Positions 1 through 8,806 of a stretch of DNA of 64,000 nucleotides are shown here, piece after piece. The stretch is from SpSt-398 sp033762195 (GTDB lineage Bacteria; Bacteroidota; Bacteroidia; Chitinophagales; Chitinophagaceae), in assembly GCA_033762195.1 (NCBI GenBank), contig JANRLV010000116.1:8416-72415 (forward strand), in the 5' to 3' direction. The notes below the pieces were generated by a model. That model was not told the DNA's origin. It worked only from the letters and a program-made list of their open reading frames with translations, and did not search any database. Both the position numbers and the translations under genes were made by a program. How positions within the stretch are numbered: the stretch's first letter is position 1; each line of letters starts with the position of its first letter.

Positions 1-849
1 AATGCAGACGAAGCCACCATCATTAAAATGGGGAAAGAAGTGGTCAAAGAGAAATATGGGAACCTCTTTGATATGTATGAGAAGATCACCGGCGAAAACC
101 CTTACGAAGTGCCGATGCGGATCTATCCGGCTGTACACTATACCATGGGAGGAATTTGGGTGGATTATGAACTAATGACCACCATTCCCGGTTTATATGC
201 ATTGGGTGAAGCCAATTTCTCTGATCATGGCGCTAACCGCCTGGGTGCTTCGGCCCTGATGCAGGGGCTGGCCGACGGATACTTTGTGATCCCCTATACA
301 CTGGGTAATTACCTCGCCGATGATATTCGGACCAACTCGATTCCGACCAATCACCCGGCATTTGAGGAGGCAGAGAAATCCGTGCGTGACCGTATCGAAA
401 CACTCATGAATATCAAAGGGACACAAACCGTGGAAAGCTTCCACAAGCGTTTGGGTAAGATCATGTGGGATAAATGTGGAATGGCCCGGAATGCTGAAGG
501 ACTAAAACAAGCGATTTCGGAAATTCAACAGTTGAAAAAAGAATTCTGGAGTGATGTGCGTATCCCCGGAGAGATCAACGAAATGAATACAGAACTGGAT
601 AAAGCCAACCGTGTTGCCGACTTTATTGAACTCGGTGAACTGATGTGCCTGGATGCATTGGATAGAAATGAGAGTTGTGGGGGGCACTTCCGTGAAGAGA
701 GCCAAACAGAGGAAGGAGAGGCCAAACGCAACGACGAGCAATATTCGTATGTATCTGCCTGGGAATACAAAGGCGATCACCAATGGCAATTGCATAAGGA
801 AGAACTGAACTTTGAAGTAGCGAAACCCACTCAAAGAAGTTATAAATAA
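1..849 (+). CDS. sdhA: Succinate dehydrogenase/fumarate reductase flavoprotein subunit, C-terminal part
   Basis: The open frame enters from the left edge (frame of base 1) and gives the last 282 residues; the N-terminal FAD-binding half lies outside the window. It oxidises succinate to fumarate as the FAD subunit of respiratory complex II on the cytoplasmic membrane. Visible family hallmarks are HYTMGGIWVD, which lies in the active-site region, and GEANFSDHGANRLGASALMQG, which binds the FAD. The C-terminal helical region (KCGMARN, then DRNESCGGHFREES) is typical of the long Bacteroidota-type SdhA. sdhB follows 67 bases downstream on the same strand, so the two are probably cotranscribed. The spacer between them carries a GCTAATAGCT repeat. 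The family call is secure; only the 5' end is missing. Confidence 0.95.
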   Translation, partial: NADEATIIKMGKEVVKEKYGNLFDMYEKITGENPYEVPMRIYPAVHYTMGGIWVDYELMTTIPGLYALGEANFSDHGANRLGASALMQGLADGYFVIPYTLGNYLADDIRTNSIPTNHPAFEEAEKSVRDRIETLMNIKGTQTVESFHKRLGKIMWDKCGMARNAEGLKQAISEIQQLKKEFWSDVRIPGEINEMNTELDKANRVADFIELGELMCLDALDRNESCGGHFREESQTEEGEAKRNDEQYSYVSAWEYKGDHQWQLHKEELNFEVAKPTQRSYK

Positions 850-854
850 TACCA

Positions 855-890
855 AAAAGCTAATAGCTGAAGGCTAATAGCTTTTAGCCC
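855..890. repeat. GCTAATAGCT word repeat between sdhA and sdhB
   Basis: GCTAATAGCT occurs at 859-868 and again at 873-882. AAAAGCTA (855-862) and TAGCTTTT (878-885) can pair as a small hairpin. The same word family recurs at 27.5, 33.1, 49.0 and 55.0 kb. Confidence 0.7.
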
Positions 891-916
891 CTAGTAATAA
901 AAACCGAATTTCGACT

Positions 917-1678
917 ATGGAACACAAAAATATCAATCTCACGCTCAAAGTTTGGAAGCAAAAAAACAGCAATACATCCGGGGAATTTGTGACCTATGAT
1001 GTGAAAGACATTTCTACCGAAATGTCCTTCCTTGAAATGTTTGATGTATTGAATGAGCGCCTGATCCGCGAAGGAAAGGAACCGATCGCTTTTGATCATG
1101 ATTGTCGGGAGGGTATTTGTGGTATGTGTTCCATGTATATCAATGGCCGTCCCCATGGGCCCTGGCATGCCACTACTACCTGTCAATTGCACATGCGTGC
1201 TTTTCAGGATGGAGAAACGATTGTCGTTGAACCCTGGAGGGCCAATCCGTTTACGGTGATAAAGGATCTCGTGGTGGACCGCAGTTCCTTTGACCGGATC
1301 ATTCAGGCGGGAGGTTTTATTTCGGTAAATACAGGGAATGCGGTGGATGCCAATGCGATTCCCATTGAAAAAGAAAAAGCAGATGCTTCCTTTGCCGCTG
1401 CCGCCTGTATCGGCTGTGGCGCTTGTGTAGCGGCCTGTAAGAATAGTTCGGCCATGCTCTTCCTTTCTGCGAAAGTGACCCATCTGGCCATGTTGCCCCA
1501 AGGGTCGCCCGAACGCCGGAACAGGGCCCTGAACATGATCGCTCAAATGGATAAAGAAGGATTTGGTGCCTGTACAAATACAGGTGCCTGCGAGGCCGTC
1601 TGCCCCAAAGAAATTTCCCTGGCCAATATCGCCCGGTTGAATTCAGAATACCTGATGGCTGGGTTGACAGCAGACTAG
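917..1678 (+). CDS. sdhB: Succinate dehydrogenase/fumarate reductase iron-sulfur subunit
   Basis: 253 residues. This is the electron-transfer subunit of complex II, passing electrons from SdhA's FAD towards the quinone. Three clusters can be placed from cysteines: [2Fe-2S] from C63, C68, C71 and C89 (CREGICGMC region); a ferredoxin-type motif C164-xx-C167-xx-C170-xxx-C174; and C219, C225 and C229 (CTNTGACEAVCP), which with the second motif hold the [4Fe-4S] and [3Fe-4S] clusters. The sequence resembles Bacteroidota SdhB rather than E. coli SdhB. It follows sdhA on the same strand. The membrane anchor gene (sdhC) is not downstream and, if linked, would lie upstream of sdhA outside the window. 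A perfect 19-bp hairpin begins two bases after the stop codon. Confidence 0.96.
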   Translation: MEHKNINLTLKVWKQKNSNTSGEFVTYDVKDISTEMSFLEMFDVLNERLIREGKEPIAFDHDCREGICGMCSMYINGRPHGPWHATTTCQLHMRAFQDGETIVVEPWRANPFTVIKDLVVDRSSFDRIIQAGGFISVNTGNAVDANAIPIEKEKADASFAAAACIGCGACVAACKNSSAMLFLSAKVTHLAMLPQGSPERRNRALNMIAQMDKEGFGACTNTGACEAVCPKEISLANIARLNSEYLMAGLTAD

Positions 1679-1680
1679 GT

Positions 1681-1723
1681 ATGAAAGACAGATTCCACGA
1701 AATCCGTGGAATCTGTCTTTCAT
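1681..1723 (+). terminator. Perfect 19-bp hairpin after sdhB
   Basis: Arms 1681-1699 and 1705-1723 are exact reverse complements (ATGAAAGACAGATTCCACG on the left) with a 5-nt loop. The hairpin starts two bases after the sdhB stop. There is no strong T-tract, but position and stability suit a terminator or a 3'-end-protecting hairpin for the sdh transcript. Confidence 0.75.
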
Positions 1724-1790
1724 TCCGGTCATCCAATTTTTCCTGCCCATATTGATCACTTTCGTATATTCAGGCACCAAATATTAAATT

Positions 1791-3950
1791 ATGCCTGCCT
1801 ACAAACTTCTGCCAGCAGCCCTGCTATTTCTATTCGCCTGTAACAATCAAGACACCGTGAAAAGAGAACCTTATAAATGGCCCGAGGGCATCAAACCCCC
1901 GGTAGCCGAAAAGATCGATACAGCCCTTGTGGCGCATGGTGATACCCGAATAGACGAGTATTACTGGATGAATGATTTCTTTAAGAAAGGCCCCAGAAGC
2001 GCCGAAGTGGTCAAATACCTGGAAGAGGAGAACAAATACCTCGACACCATGATGGCCGGTGCCAAGCAACTTCGGGAAGATCTTTTTACAGAGATGAAAG
2101 GTCGTATCCAGGAGAAAGATGAATCAGTGCCTGTATTGAATAATGGATATTATTACTACAGCCGGACCGATGAAGGCAAGCAGTACTACAAATATTGCCG
2201 CAAAAAAGGATCGCTGGATGCAACGGAAGAAATGCTCCTGGATGCGGATAAACTTGCCGAAGGCCATGGCTATTTTGCCGCCTCAGGTTATAATATCAGC
2301 CCGGATAATAAGTTGATGATCTTTGGTCTCGATACTATCTCCCGCCGCCAATATGTATTGCAAGTAAAGAACCTGGAAACAGGGGAGGTCTATCCCGAAA
2401 AGATCACTGGTACCAGTGGCTCAGGTGCCTGGGCCAGTGACAATAAGACTTTTTTCTATGGAGAAAATGATCCTGTAACTCTGCTGACCAAACGGATCAA
2501 GAAGCACGTGCTGGGTACGCCCGTTTCATCGGATGTGGTGGTGTATGAAGAAAAAGATCCCGCCAATTATATCGGGGTTTATAAAACCAAATCACGCCGC
2601 TACCTGGTTATTTATTCCAGCGCAACGCTTTCGTCTGAGTTTCGCATCCTGGACGCGGAAACACCAGATCAGCCGTTTAAAGTTTTCCAGCCACGGATGA
2701 AAGATGTCCTTTACGGGATTGACCATTGGGGAGATAAATTCCTGGTGACCACGAATATGAATGCCAAGAATTTCAAACTGATGGAAACACCGGTGACGGC
2801 TACTACCAGTGAGAACTGGAAGGATGTGATCCCACATCGCGATGATGTATTGCTGGAAGGGGTGGACCTTTTCCAAAACTATTGGGTGATCACAGAACGG
2901 AAAGAAGGTCTGCTGCAAATGCGGATCCGTGATGTAGCAACGGGTGCAGAGCATTATCTTGATTTTGGTGAACCCGCTTATGCGGCCTATACAAGTTCCA
3001 ATCCGGAATTCAATACGGAAGTGGTACGGTATTCCTATACGTCCATGACCACTCCCAATTCGGTGTTTGACTATAACATGAAAACAAAGGCAAAGGATCT
3101 GAAAAAGGAACAGCCGGTATTGGGTAATTTCAATAAAGCGGATTATAAAACCGAACGGATCATGGCTGTTTCCCGTGATGGGGTAAAAGTGCCTGTATCC
3201 CTGGTGTACAAGACCAGCCTGTTTAAAAAGGACGGATCCTCTCCCTTGCTCTTGAATGGATACGGTTCTTATGGCAGCAGTTCAGATGCCTATTTCAGCA
3301 GCGCCCGATTAAGCCTGCTTGACCGTGGATTTGTTTTTGCTATTGCGCATATCCGTGGTGGACAGGAAATGGGCCGTCAGTGGTATGAGGATGGCAAGAT
3401 GATGAAGAAGATCAACACCTTTAATGACTTCATTGATGCCGGAAAATTCCTCATCAGTGAAAAATATACAGGCCAGGGTCATTTGTATGCCGAAGGAGGC
3501 AGCGCCGGTGGCTTGCTGATGGGTGCCATTGCGAATATGGCGCCTGAACTTTGGAATGGCATCATTGCAGGAGTTCCCTTTGTGGATGTGGTCACCACTA
3601 TGTCCGATCCCAGCATACCCCTTACCACCAATGAATACGATGAATGGGGCAACCCGGCCAATAAGGAATCTTATTTCTACATGAAATCCTATTCTCCCTA
3701 CGACAATGTGGAGGCAAAGAACTACCCCAATATATTGGTGACAACGGGTTTGCATGACTCCCAGGTGCAGTATTTCGAACCCGCCAAATGGGTGGCGAGA
3801 ATGCGCGCTAAAAAGACAGGGAATGGAATTTTGTTATTGAAAACCAATATGGAAGCAGGCCATGGTGGAGCTTCCGGCCGTTTTGATGACCTCAAGGAAA
3901 CGGCTCTCCAGTTTGCCTTCCTTCTCTCTCTCGAAGGAATCAATAAATAG
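1791..3950 (+). CDS. Prolyl oligopeptidase-family (S9A, oligopeptidase B-like) peptidase lipoprotein
   Basis: 719 residues. A lipoprotein signal ends in LFAC with the lipidated Cys at residue 17, so the enzyme is predicted to be anchored in the envelope and not cytoplasmic. Residues of about 30-430 form the seven-bladed propeller domain of S9A peptidases, and about 440-719 form the alpha/beta-hydrolase domain. The catalytic triad is visible: Ser571 in GGSAGG, Asp656 in LHDSQVQY and His691 in AGHGG. The segment AHIRGGQEMGRQWYEDGK is characteristic of the oligopeptidase B branch, which cleaves short peptides, often after basic residues; specificity is inferred only from family. The gene stands alone, with hairpins on both sides. 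Confidence 0.92.
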   Translation: MPAYKLLPAALLFLFACNNQDTVKREPYKWPEGIKPPVAEKIDTALVAHGDTRIDEYYWMNDFFKKGPRSAEVVKYLEEENKYLDTMMAGAKQLREDLFTEMKGRIQEKDESVPVLNNGYYYYSRTDEGKQYYKYCRKKGSLDATEEMLLDADKLAEGHGYFAASGYNISPDNKLMIFGLDTISRRQYVLQVKNLETGEVYPEKITGTSGSGAWASDNKTFFYGENDPVTLLTKRIKKHVLGTPVSSDVVVYEEKDPANYIGVYKTKSRRYLVIYSSATLSSEFRILDAETPDQPFKVFQPRMKDVLYGIDHWGDKFLVTTNMNAKNFKLMETPVTATTSENWKDVIPHRDDVLLEGVDLFQNYWVITERKEGLLQMRIRDVATGAEHYLDFGEPAYAAYTSSNPEFNTEVVRYSYTSMTTPNSVFDYNMKTKAKDLKKEQPVLGNFNKADYKTERIMAVSRDGVKVPVSLVYKTSLFKKDGSSPLLLNGYGSYGSSSDAYFSSARLSLLDRGFVFAIAHIRGGQEMGRQWYEDGKMMKKINTFNDFIDAGKFLISEKYTGQGHLYAEGGSAGGLLMGAIANMAPELWNGIIAGVPFVDVVTTMSDPSIPLTTNEYDEWGNPANKESYFYMKSYSPYDNVEAKNYPNILVTTGLHDSQVQYFEPAKWVARMRAKKTGNGILLLKTNMEAGHGGASGRFDDLKETALQFAFLLSLEGINK

Positions 3951-3969
3951 TTAGCCCTCGCGCCCCCTT

Positions 3970-4019
3970 GCGCCCTTGTGTCCTTGCGGTGAAAATGAAC
4001 CGCCAGGATGCAGGGGCGC
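3970..4019. repeat. GC-rich imperfect hairpin of the CCTTGTGTCC word family
   Basis: Arms 3970-3990 and 3999-4019 pair over 21 positions with 17 Watson-Crick pairs, 3 G-U pairs and 1 mismatch; the loop is 8 nt. The arm words (GCGCCCTTGTGTCCTTGCGG) resemble those of the large hairpin at 11647-11729. It follows the peptidase gene and may end its transcript. Confidence 0.55.
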
Positions 4020-4107
4020 CTGGATGCGTCAGGAATAAACTATATGAAAGTGAACGATTTACGCAATAAAATCCTGAATTTTACGCTTAGTATAAAAATG
4101 GCTGCTT

Positions 4108-7100
4108 TTGTATCGAAAACGGCTGATACTTGGTCTAATATTCCTATGGCTCTTCGCACTGGATACCAAGGCACAGGTTCCGGAAGATAAACCGGTGCTG
4201 GCCAGGTCCAATCTGCGCCAGAGAGTTATTCCCCTTTCTCCAACCGATACGCTCCTTATTGATTCGCTAAGCATTATCCCCGGCACCTTTTCGATTGATC
4301 GCATTGCTCCTGACACCTATACACTCGATGCTATTAATGCCTTATTGGTTTGGAAAAAAAGGCCAGCCGATCCAACCATCACAGTTTCCTATCGGGTATT
4401 TCCTGGAAAGATCAATCCGGTTACGCAACGTTTGAATTTTGACAGCATCAGTTATAAGTTCTACTACGAACCAAAGACATTCCGTTACGGACCTGAAACC
4501 CCTGAACGCGGGATCTTTGATTTTGGGAATATCCAGTATAACGGGAGCTTTGACAGAGGCATTTCCTTTGGCAACAGCCAGGATGCTGTAGTCAATTCCA
4601 ACCTGAACCTCACCTTGAATGGGATGTTAGGGGATAGCATCGAGATCAGCGCAGCTATCACCGATAATAATCTTCCCATTCAGCCAGATGGTACTACACA
4701 GCAGCTAAATGAATTTGACCAGATATACCTTCAATTCAAAAGAAAGAACTGGCAGCTCAATTTGGGAGATATCGATATCCGGCAAAATCAATCCTATTTT
4801 CTCAATTTTTATAAACGCTTACAAGGTATTTCCTTTCAAACGCAATCCGACCCCGGTGCAAAGACCCGGTCAAAAACACTGGTGAGTGGCTCCATTGCCA
4901 AAGGGAAATTTACCCGCAATGTTTTTCAGGGACTCGAAGGTAATCAGGGGCCGTATCGCCTTACAGGGGCCAACAATGAGCTTTACTTCATCGTGCTGGC
5001 TGGAACGGAAAGGGTGTTCATCGATGGCCAATTATTGCAAAGAGGAGAGGATCAGGATTATGTCGTAAACTATTCCACCGCTGAAGTGACCTTTACCCCC
5101 AAACGCATGATCACCAAGGATAGCCGTATCCAGGTGGAATTTGAATATGCAGACAGGAATTACCTGAATGCCAATCTTTACCTGGCACAGGAATTGGGAT
5201 TTGGGGAGAAATTCACCTTGCGTTTCGGTGCTTTCAACAATAGTGATGCACGCAACTCATCCATCAACCAGGTGCTGTCTACCGAACAAAAGGCTTTTCT
5301 GGGTACCCTGGGTGATTCCATTCAAAATGCTTTATACCCCTCTGCCATCTTTGATACTGCCTTTGATGCGGGTAAGGTTTTATATGAGAAAGTTTACTTC
5401 AACAACGGTACAGGGCTTGATTCTTTTTACCGGTATTCTACCGATCCCTCAGTGGCCTTGTACAATCTCTCCTTTATCGAAGTCGGTCAGGGTAAAGGAG
5501 ATTACGCCCCCGACTTCAACGGTGCCAATGGGAAAGTGTTCAAGTATATAGACCGCATATCGGGTGTAAAACAAGGAAACTTTGATCCCGTCATCCTGTT
5601 GGTTACACCCAAAAGGCAACAGGTATTCAGTCTGGGTATGGATTATAAGTTAAGCAAAAACACTTTGCTAAAAACCGAGTTGGCGATGAGCCGATATGAT
5701 CCAAATACCTTTTCAAAAGTACACAGTGGGGATGATCAGGGATTTGCCGCGAAATTCACGATCAATTCAAATCGGGAGTTAAGACCAGCCAGTCCCGGAC
5801 GGTTAAGACTCGCCACCGGATTTGATTACGAATACGTGCAGAGCCGGTTTAAGCCCCTCGAACGATTACGGAGTGTGGAATTCGCCCGTGATTTTGGTTT
5901 GCCCCTGAATGTAACCGCCGCCAATGAGCAGATATTCCGCGGATCGGCGCGATTGCAGGACAATAAAAACCATAGTCTGGATTACCGTCTTTCGCATTAC
6001 CGGAGAGGGGAGATCTATTCAGGTTGGCAACAAGCTATTCAACACAATGCGAATTGGAGCGGATGGACCTTCAACAATCAGTTCATGCTTACACAGTTCA
6101 ATGCAGACAATAGTCAGGGTGCCTACCTGCGACCGGTAATTGACCTCAGCAAGAAATTCACCAAACTCAAAGATTGGCGGCTGGGAGTGAATTACGCGGT
6201 GGAGAATAACACGGTGAAAAGTAAGGCTACGGATACACTGACCCCCTTGAGTTTTTATTTTGATAGTTATACTATCTATCTGCGTTCAGATGAACAAAAA
6301 AAGAACCGGTATGGCTTGAGTTTCTTCTCCCGTTCGGATAAATACATTTCCGCCAAGGAATTCATACGTGGCGATCGCAGTTATAATTTTTCGCTCAGTA
6401 CCGAGCTAAGGGCCAATGATAAACACCAGGTCGCCTTTAATGCCACCTATCGAAAATTAAAAGTACTCAACTCCATTTCTCCGCAAAAAGAAGATGAAAC
6501 GGTTCTGGGACGTGTCAAGTATGAAGTCAACAATGAGTTCAAAGGCCTTTTCTCGGGCTATGTACTGTATGAATTAGGAACAGGGCAGGAGCAACGCCGT
6601 GATCTTACCTACCTGGAAGTACCGGCCGGACAGGGTGAATTTACCTGGAATGACTATAACAATGATGGCATCCAGCAATTGAATGAGTTTGAATTAGCAC
6701 AGTTTACTGACCAGGCCAAATTCATCCGCATATTTACCCCCACCAATCAGTTTCTCAAGGCCAACTATATTCAATTCAACTACGAAGCCAGTTTTAATCC
6801 ACGGGCGATGTTCAAGACATCGGATCTGAAGGGAATGAAAAAATTATTGTCGCGATTGAATTTCCGTTCCAGTTTTCAGGTTACGAATAAATCCGTTTCC
6901 AAAGGTGGTTATGAGTTGAACCCAGTTAAATTATCCCTGCAGGATACTTCGCTGATCACCCTGGGATCTGTTTTCACCAATATCTTTTCCATTAACCGGC
7001 AGAGTTCTGTCTGGGTACTTGATTTTACTTCCAATATCCGGAATGATAAATCTCTTTTGACCTATGGATATGAAAGCCGCCGAAGGAAAGAATGGGGAAC

Positions 7101-7608
7101 CCGTTTTCGATGGAATATCAGTCCCTCATTCCAATTGGACCTGGCGGGTAAAAAAGGCGAGAACGGGTTGTTTACCCCTGGTTTTGCTAATCGAAACTAT
7201 GACCTTGACCTGATCACCCTTGACCCACGGCTGACATTTTTGCGAAGCACCAAGTTTAAATTCATGACCGGGTACAAATTTGATCGGAAGGAGAATGATC
7301 CTGTTTATGGGGGAGAGGTATCTATTTCCCATGCCATTACCCTGGAAACAAAATATACAGTGCTTCAGAACTCGGCCATCATGGCGAAGATGACGGTGAA
7401 TAATATCAAATACGATCATCCGACCAATACCACGGTGAGTTATATCATGCTGGATGGGTTATTACCCGGTCGAAATTTCCTTTGGACACTTGACTACACC
7501 AAGCGGTTATTGAATAATGTGGAATTAAACCTGCAATATGAAGGCCGAAAACCCGGATTGGCCAGAACGGTACATGTGGGCAGGGCGACAGTAAGGGCGT
7601 TGTTTTAG
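4108..7608 (+). CDS. Large outer-membrane beta-barrel-like protein of unknown function
   Basis: 1166 residues. The frame opens at TTG (4108); an in-frame stop at 4093 and the lack of any ATG make TTG the only reasonable start, and it gives a convincing signal peptide (residues 1-23, ending TKAQ). The rest is rich in alternating aromatic and polar beta-strands, with many GDIDIRQNQSYF- and YVVNYSTAEVTFTP-like segments, and ends in a hydrophobic strand finishing VRALF, as outer-membrane barrels do. The conserved-looking segment GPYRLTGANNELYFIVLAGT resembles a recurring Bacteroidota family that I cannot tie to a tested function. It is much shorter than SprA. The stop codon abuts the ychF stop with no gap (7606-7608 against 7609-7611), so the two transcripts converge. 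Confidence 0.8.
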   Translation: MYRKRLILGLIFLWLFALDTKAQVPEDKPVLARSNLRQRVIPLSPTDTLLIDSLSIIPGTFSIDRIAPDTYTLDAINALLVWKKRPADPTITVSYRVFPGKINPVTQRLNFDSISYKFYYEPKTFRYGPETPERGIFDFGNIQYNGSFDRGISFGNSQDAVVNSNLNLTLNGMLGDSIEISAAITDNNLPIQPDGTTQQLNEFDQIYLQFKRKNWQLNLGDIDIRQNQSYFLNFYKRLQGISFQTQSDPGAKTRSKTLVSGSIAKGKFTRNVFQGLEGNQGPYRLTGANNELYFIVLAGTERVFIDGQLLQRGEDQDYVVNYSTAEVTFTPKRMITKDSRIQVEFEYADRNYLNANLYLAQELGFGEKFTLRFGAFNNSDARNSSINQVLSTEQKAFLGTLGDSIQNALYPSAIFDTAFDAGKVLYEKVYFNNGTGLDSFYRYSTDPSVALYNLSFIEVGQGKGDYAPDFNGANGKVFKYIDRISGVKQGNFDPVILLVTPKRQQVFSLGMDYKLSKNTLLKTELAMSRYDPNTFSKVHSGDDQGFAAKFTINSNRELRPASPGRLRLATGFDYEYVQSRFKPLERLRSVEFARDFGLPLNVTAANEQIFRGSARLQDNKNHSLDYRLSHYRRGEIYSGWQQAIQHNANWSGWTFNNQFMLTQFNADNSQGAYLRPVIDLSKKFTKLKDWRLGVNYAVENNTVKSKATDTLTPLSFYFDSYTIYLRSDEQKKNRYGLSFFSRSDKYISAKEFIRGDRSYNFSLSTELRANDKHQVAFNATYRKLKVLNSISPQKEDETVLGRVKYEVNNEFKGLFSGYVLYELGTGQEQRRDLTYLEVPAGQGEFTWNDYNNDGIQQLNEFELAQFTDQAKFIRIFTPTNQFLKANYIQFNYEASFNPRAMFKTSDLKGMKKLLSRLNFRSSFQVTNKSVSKGGYELNPVKLSLQDTSLITLGSVFTNIFSINRQSSVWVLDFTSNIRNDKSLLTYGYESRRRKEWGTRFRWNISPSFQLDLAGKKGENGLFTPGFANRNYDLDLITLDPRLTFLRSTKFKFMTGYKFDRKENDPVYGGEVSISHAITLETKYTVLQNSAIMAKMTVNNIKYDHPTNTTVSYIMLDGLLPGRNFLWTLDYTKRLLNNVELNLQYEGRKPGLARTVHVGRATVRALF

Positions 7609-8706
7609 TTATACGTTAAACCGGAAATGCATCACATCCCCATCCTTAACGATATACTCTTTCCCTTCGATCCTGAGTTTACCCGCTTCGCGGCAAGCAG
7701 CTTCTGACCCGTACTGTACAAAGTCTGCATAGGAAATAACCTCTGCTTTGATAAACCCTTTTTCAAAATCGGTATGGATCACACTTGCTGCCTGTGGGGC
7801 TTTCCATCCTTCGTGAATGGTCCAGGCACGCACTTCCTGTACACCGGCTGTGAAATAGGTATAAAGATCAAGGAGTTTATAGGTGGAGCGGATCAACCGG
7901 TTAAGCGCAGGCTCGGTCATTTTGTATTCTTCCATGAAGAGCTGACGGTCATCCATGTCTTCCATTTCCGCGATCTGGGCCTCAATGGAATTATTCATGA
8001 TGATGACCTGGGCCTTTTCATTCTTTACCGCTTCGATCAATTGTTGGGAGAATTTATTCCCTGTATGCATGGAGGCTTCATCCACATTGGCCACATACAG
8101 AACCGGTTTCTCTGTCAGCAGAAAGAGATCGGCAATGGCAGGTCTTTCTTCTTTGGTGATCTCTAGTTCACGGATATTTTTGCCTTTCTCCAGATGATCC
8201 TTGCAGCGGATCAGCACTTCCAATTCAGCTTTGAGTTTGGGGTCAATACGTGCCTGCTTCTCGGTCTTCTGGATCTTCTTCTCCACACTTTCCAGGTCTT
8301 TTAATTGAAGCTCTGTATCGATGATCTCCTTGTCGCCAACCGGATGAATAGGACCTTCTTCACGAAGGATATTTTCATCTTCAAAACAACGGATGACCTG
8401 GATGATGGCATCTACTTCACGGATATTGGCCAGGAATTTATTACCCAGGCCTTCTCCTTTACTTGCCCCCCGTACCAGGCCGGCAATGTCCACGATCTCG
8501 ATCTGGGTAGGTACGATCCGATTCGGAACCACCAATTCAGCCAGTTTGTTCAGCCTTTCGTCCGGTACATCCACCAGGCCCACATTGGGTTCAATGGTGC
8601 AGAACCGGTAATTGCTTGCCTGCGCTTTTGCGCTGTTACTCACTGCGTTAAATAGGGTGGATTTACCAACATTGGGAAGTCCTACGATGCCTGCTTGTAA
8701 TGCCAT
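7609..8706 (-). CDS. ychF: Redox-regulated ribosome-associated ATPase/GTPase YchF (OLA1 family)
   Basis: 365 residues, starting at ATG 8706; an upstream in-frame extension lacks family similarity and runs through the rhodanese terminator. The G1 loop is GLPNVGKST (residues 9-17), the G3 region is DIAGLVRGA followed by SKGEGLGN, and the usual NKxD is replaced by NVDE, the hallmark of YchF proteins that prefer ATP. A coiled-coil insert is followed by the C-terminal TGS domain ending GDVMHFRFNV. YchF proteins bind ribosomes and influence translation and stress responses. A TAATTTTG promoter element lies just upstream at 8725-8732. The gene is convergent with the large outer-membrane gene. Confidence 0.96.
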   Translation of the reverse strand: MALQAGIVGLPNVGKSTLFNAVSNSAKAQASNYRFCTIEPNVGLVDVPDERLNKLAELVVPNRIVPTQIEIVDIAGLVRGASKGEGLGNKFLANIREVDAIIQVIRCFEDENILREEGPIHPVGDKEIIDTELQLKDLESVEKKIQKTEKQARIDPKLKAELEVLIRCKDHLEKGKNIRELEITKEERPAIADLFLLTEKPVLYVANVDEASMHTGNKFSQQLIEAVKNEKAQVIIMNNSIEAQIAEMEDMDDRQLFMEEYKMTEPALNRLIRSTYKLLDLYTYFTAGVQEVRAWTIHEGWKAPQAASVIHTDFEKGFIKAEVISYADFVQYGSEAACREAGKLRIEGKEYIVKDGDVMHFRFNV

Positions 8707-8724
8707 GCTTTGATTTTCAGGCGG

Positions 8725-8732
8725 CAAAATTA
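8725..8732 (-). promoter_or_regulatory. Candidate -7 promoter element (TAATTTTG) of ychF
   Basis: On the minus strand the sequence TAATTTTG matches the Bacteroidota -7 consensus TAnnTTTG. The predicted leader to the ychF ATG is about 15 nt. No clear -33 TTTG is visible. Confidence 0.45.
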
Positions 8733-8759
8733 CTGACTTTGCATGAATTTGACACAGAA

Positions 8760-8785
8760 AAGGCCCCTGTAGGGACAGGGGCCTT
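8760..8785 (-). terminator. Intrinsic terminator of the rhodanese gene
   Basis: Perfect 11-bp stem: AAGGCCCCTGT (8760-8770), 4-nt loop, ACAGGGGCCTT (8775-8785). On the minus strand it lies about 20 bases past the rhodanese stop and is followed by TTTCTG. Confidence 0.8.
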
Positions 8786-8806
8786 GATGTTAAATTATAA
8801 AGCACT

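Noticed and set aside
884..1546. 220-residue minus-strand open frame opposite sdhB
   Set aside because: It lies entirely in antisense to sdhB, whose three iron-sulfur cysteine sets are unambiguous, and the antisense product has no signal or domain.
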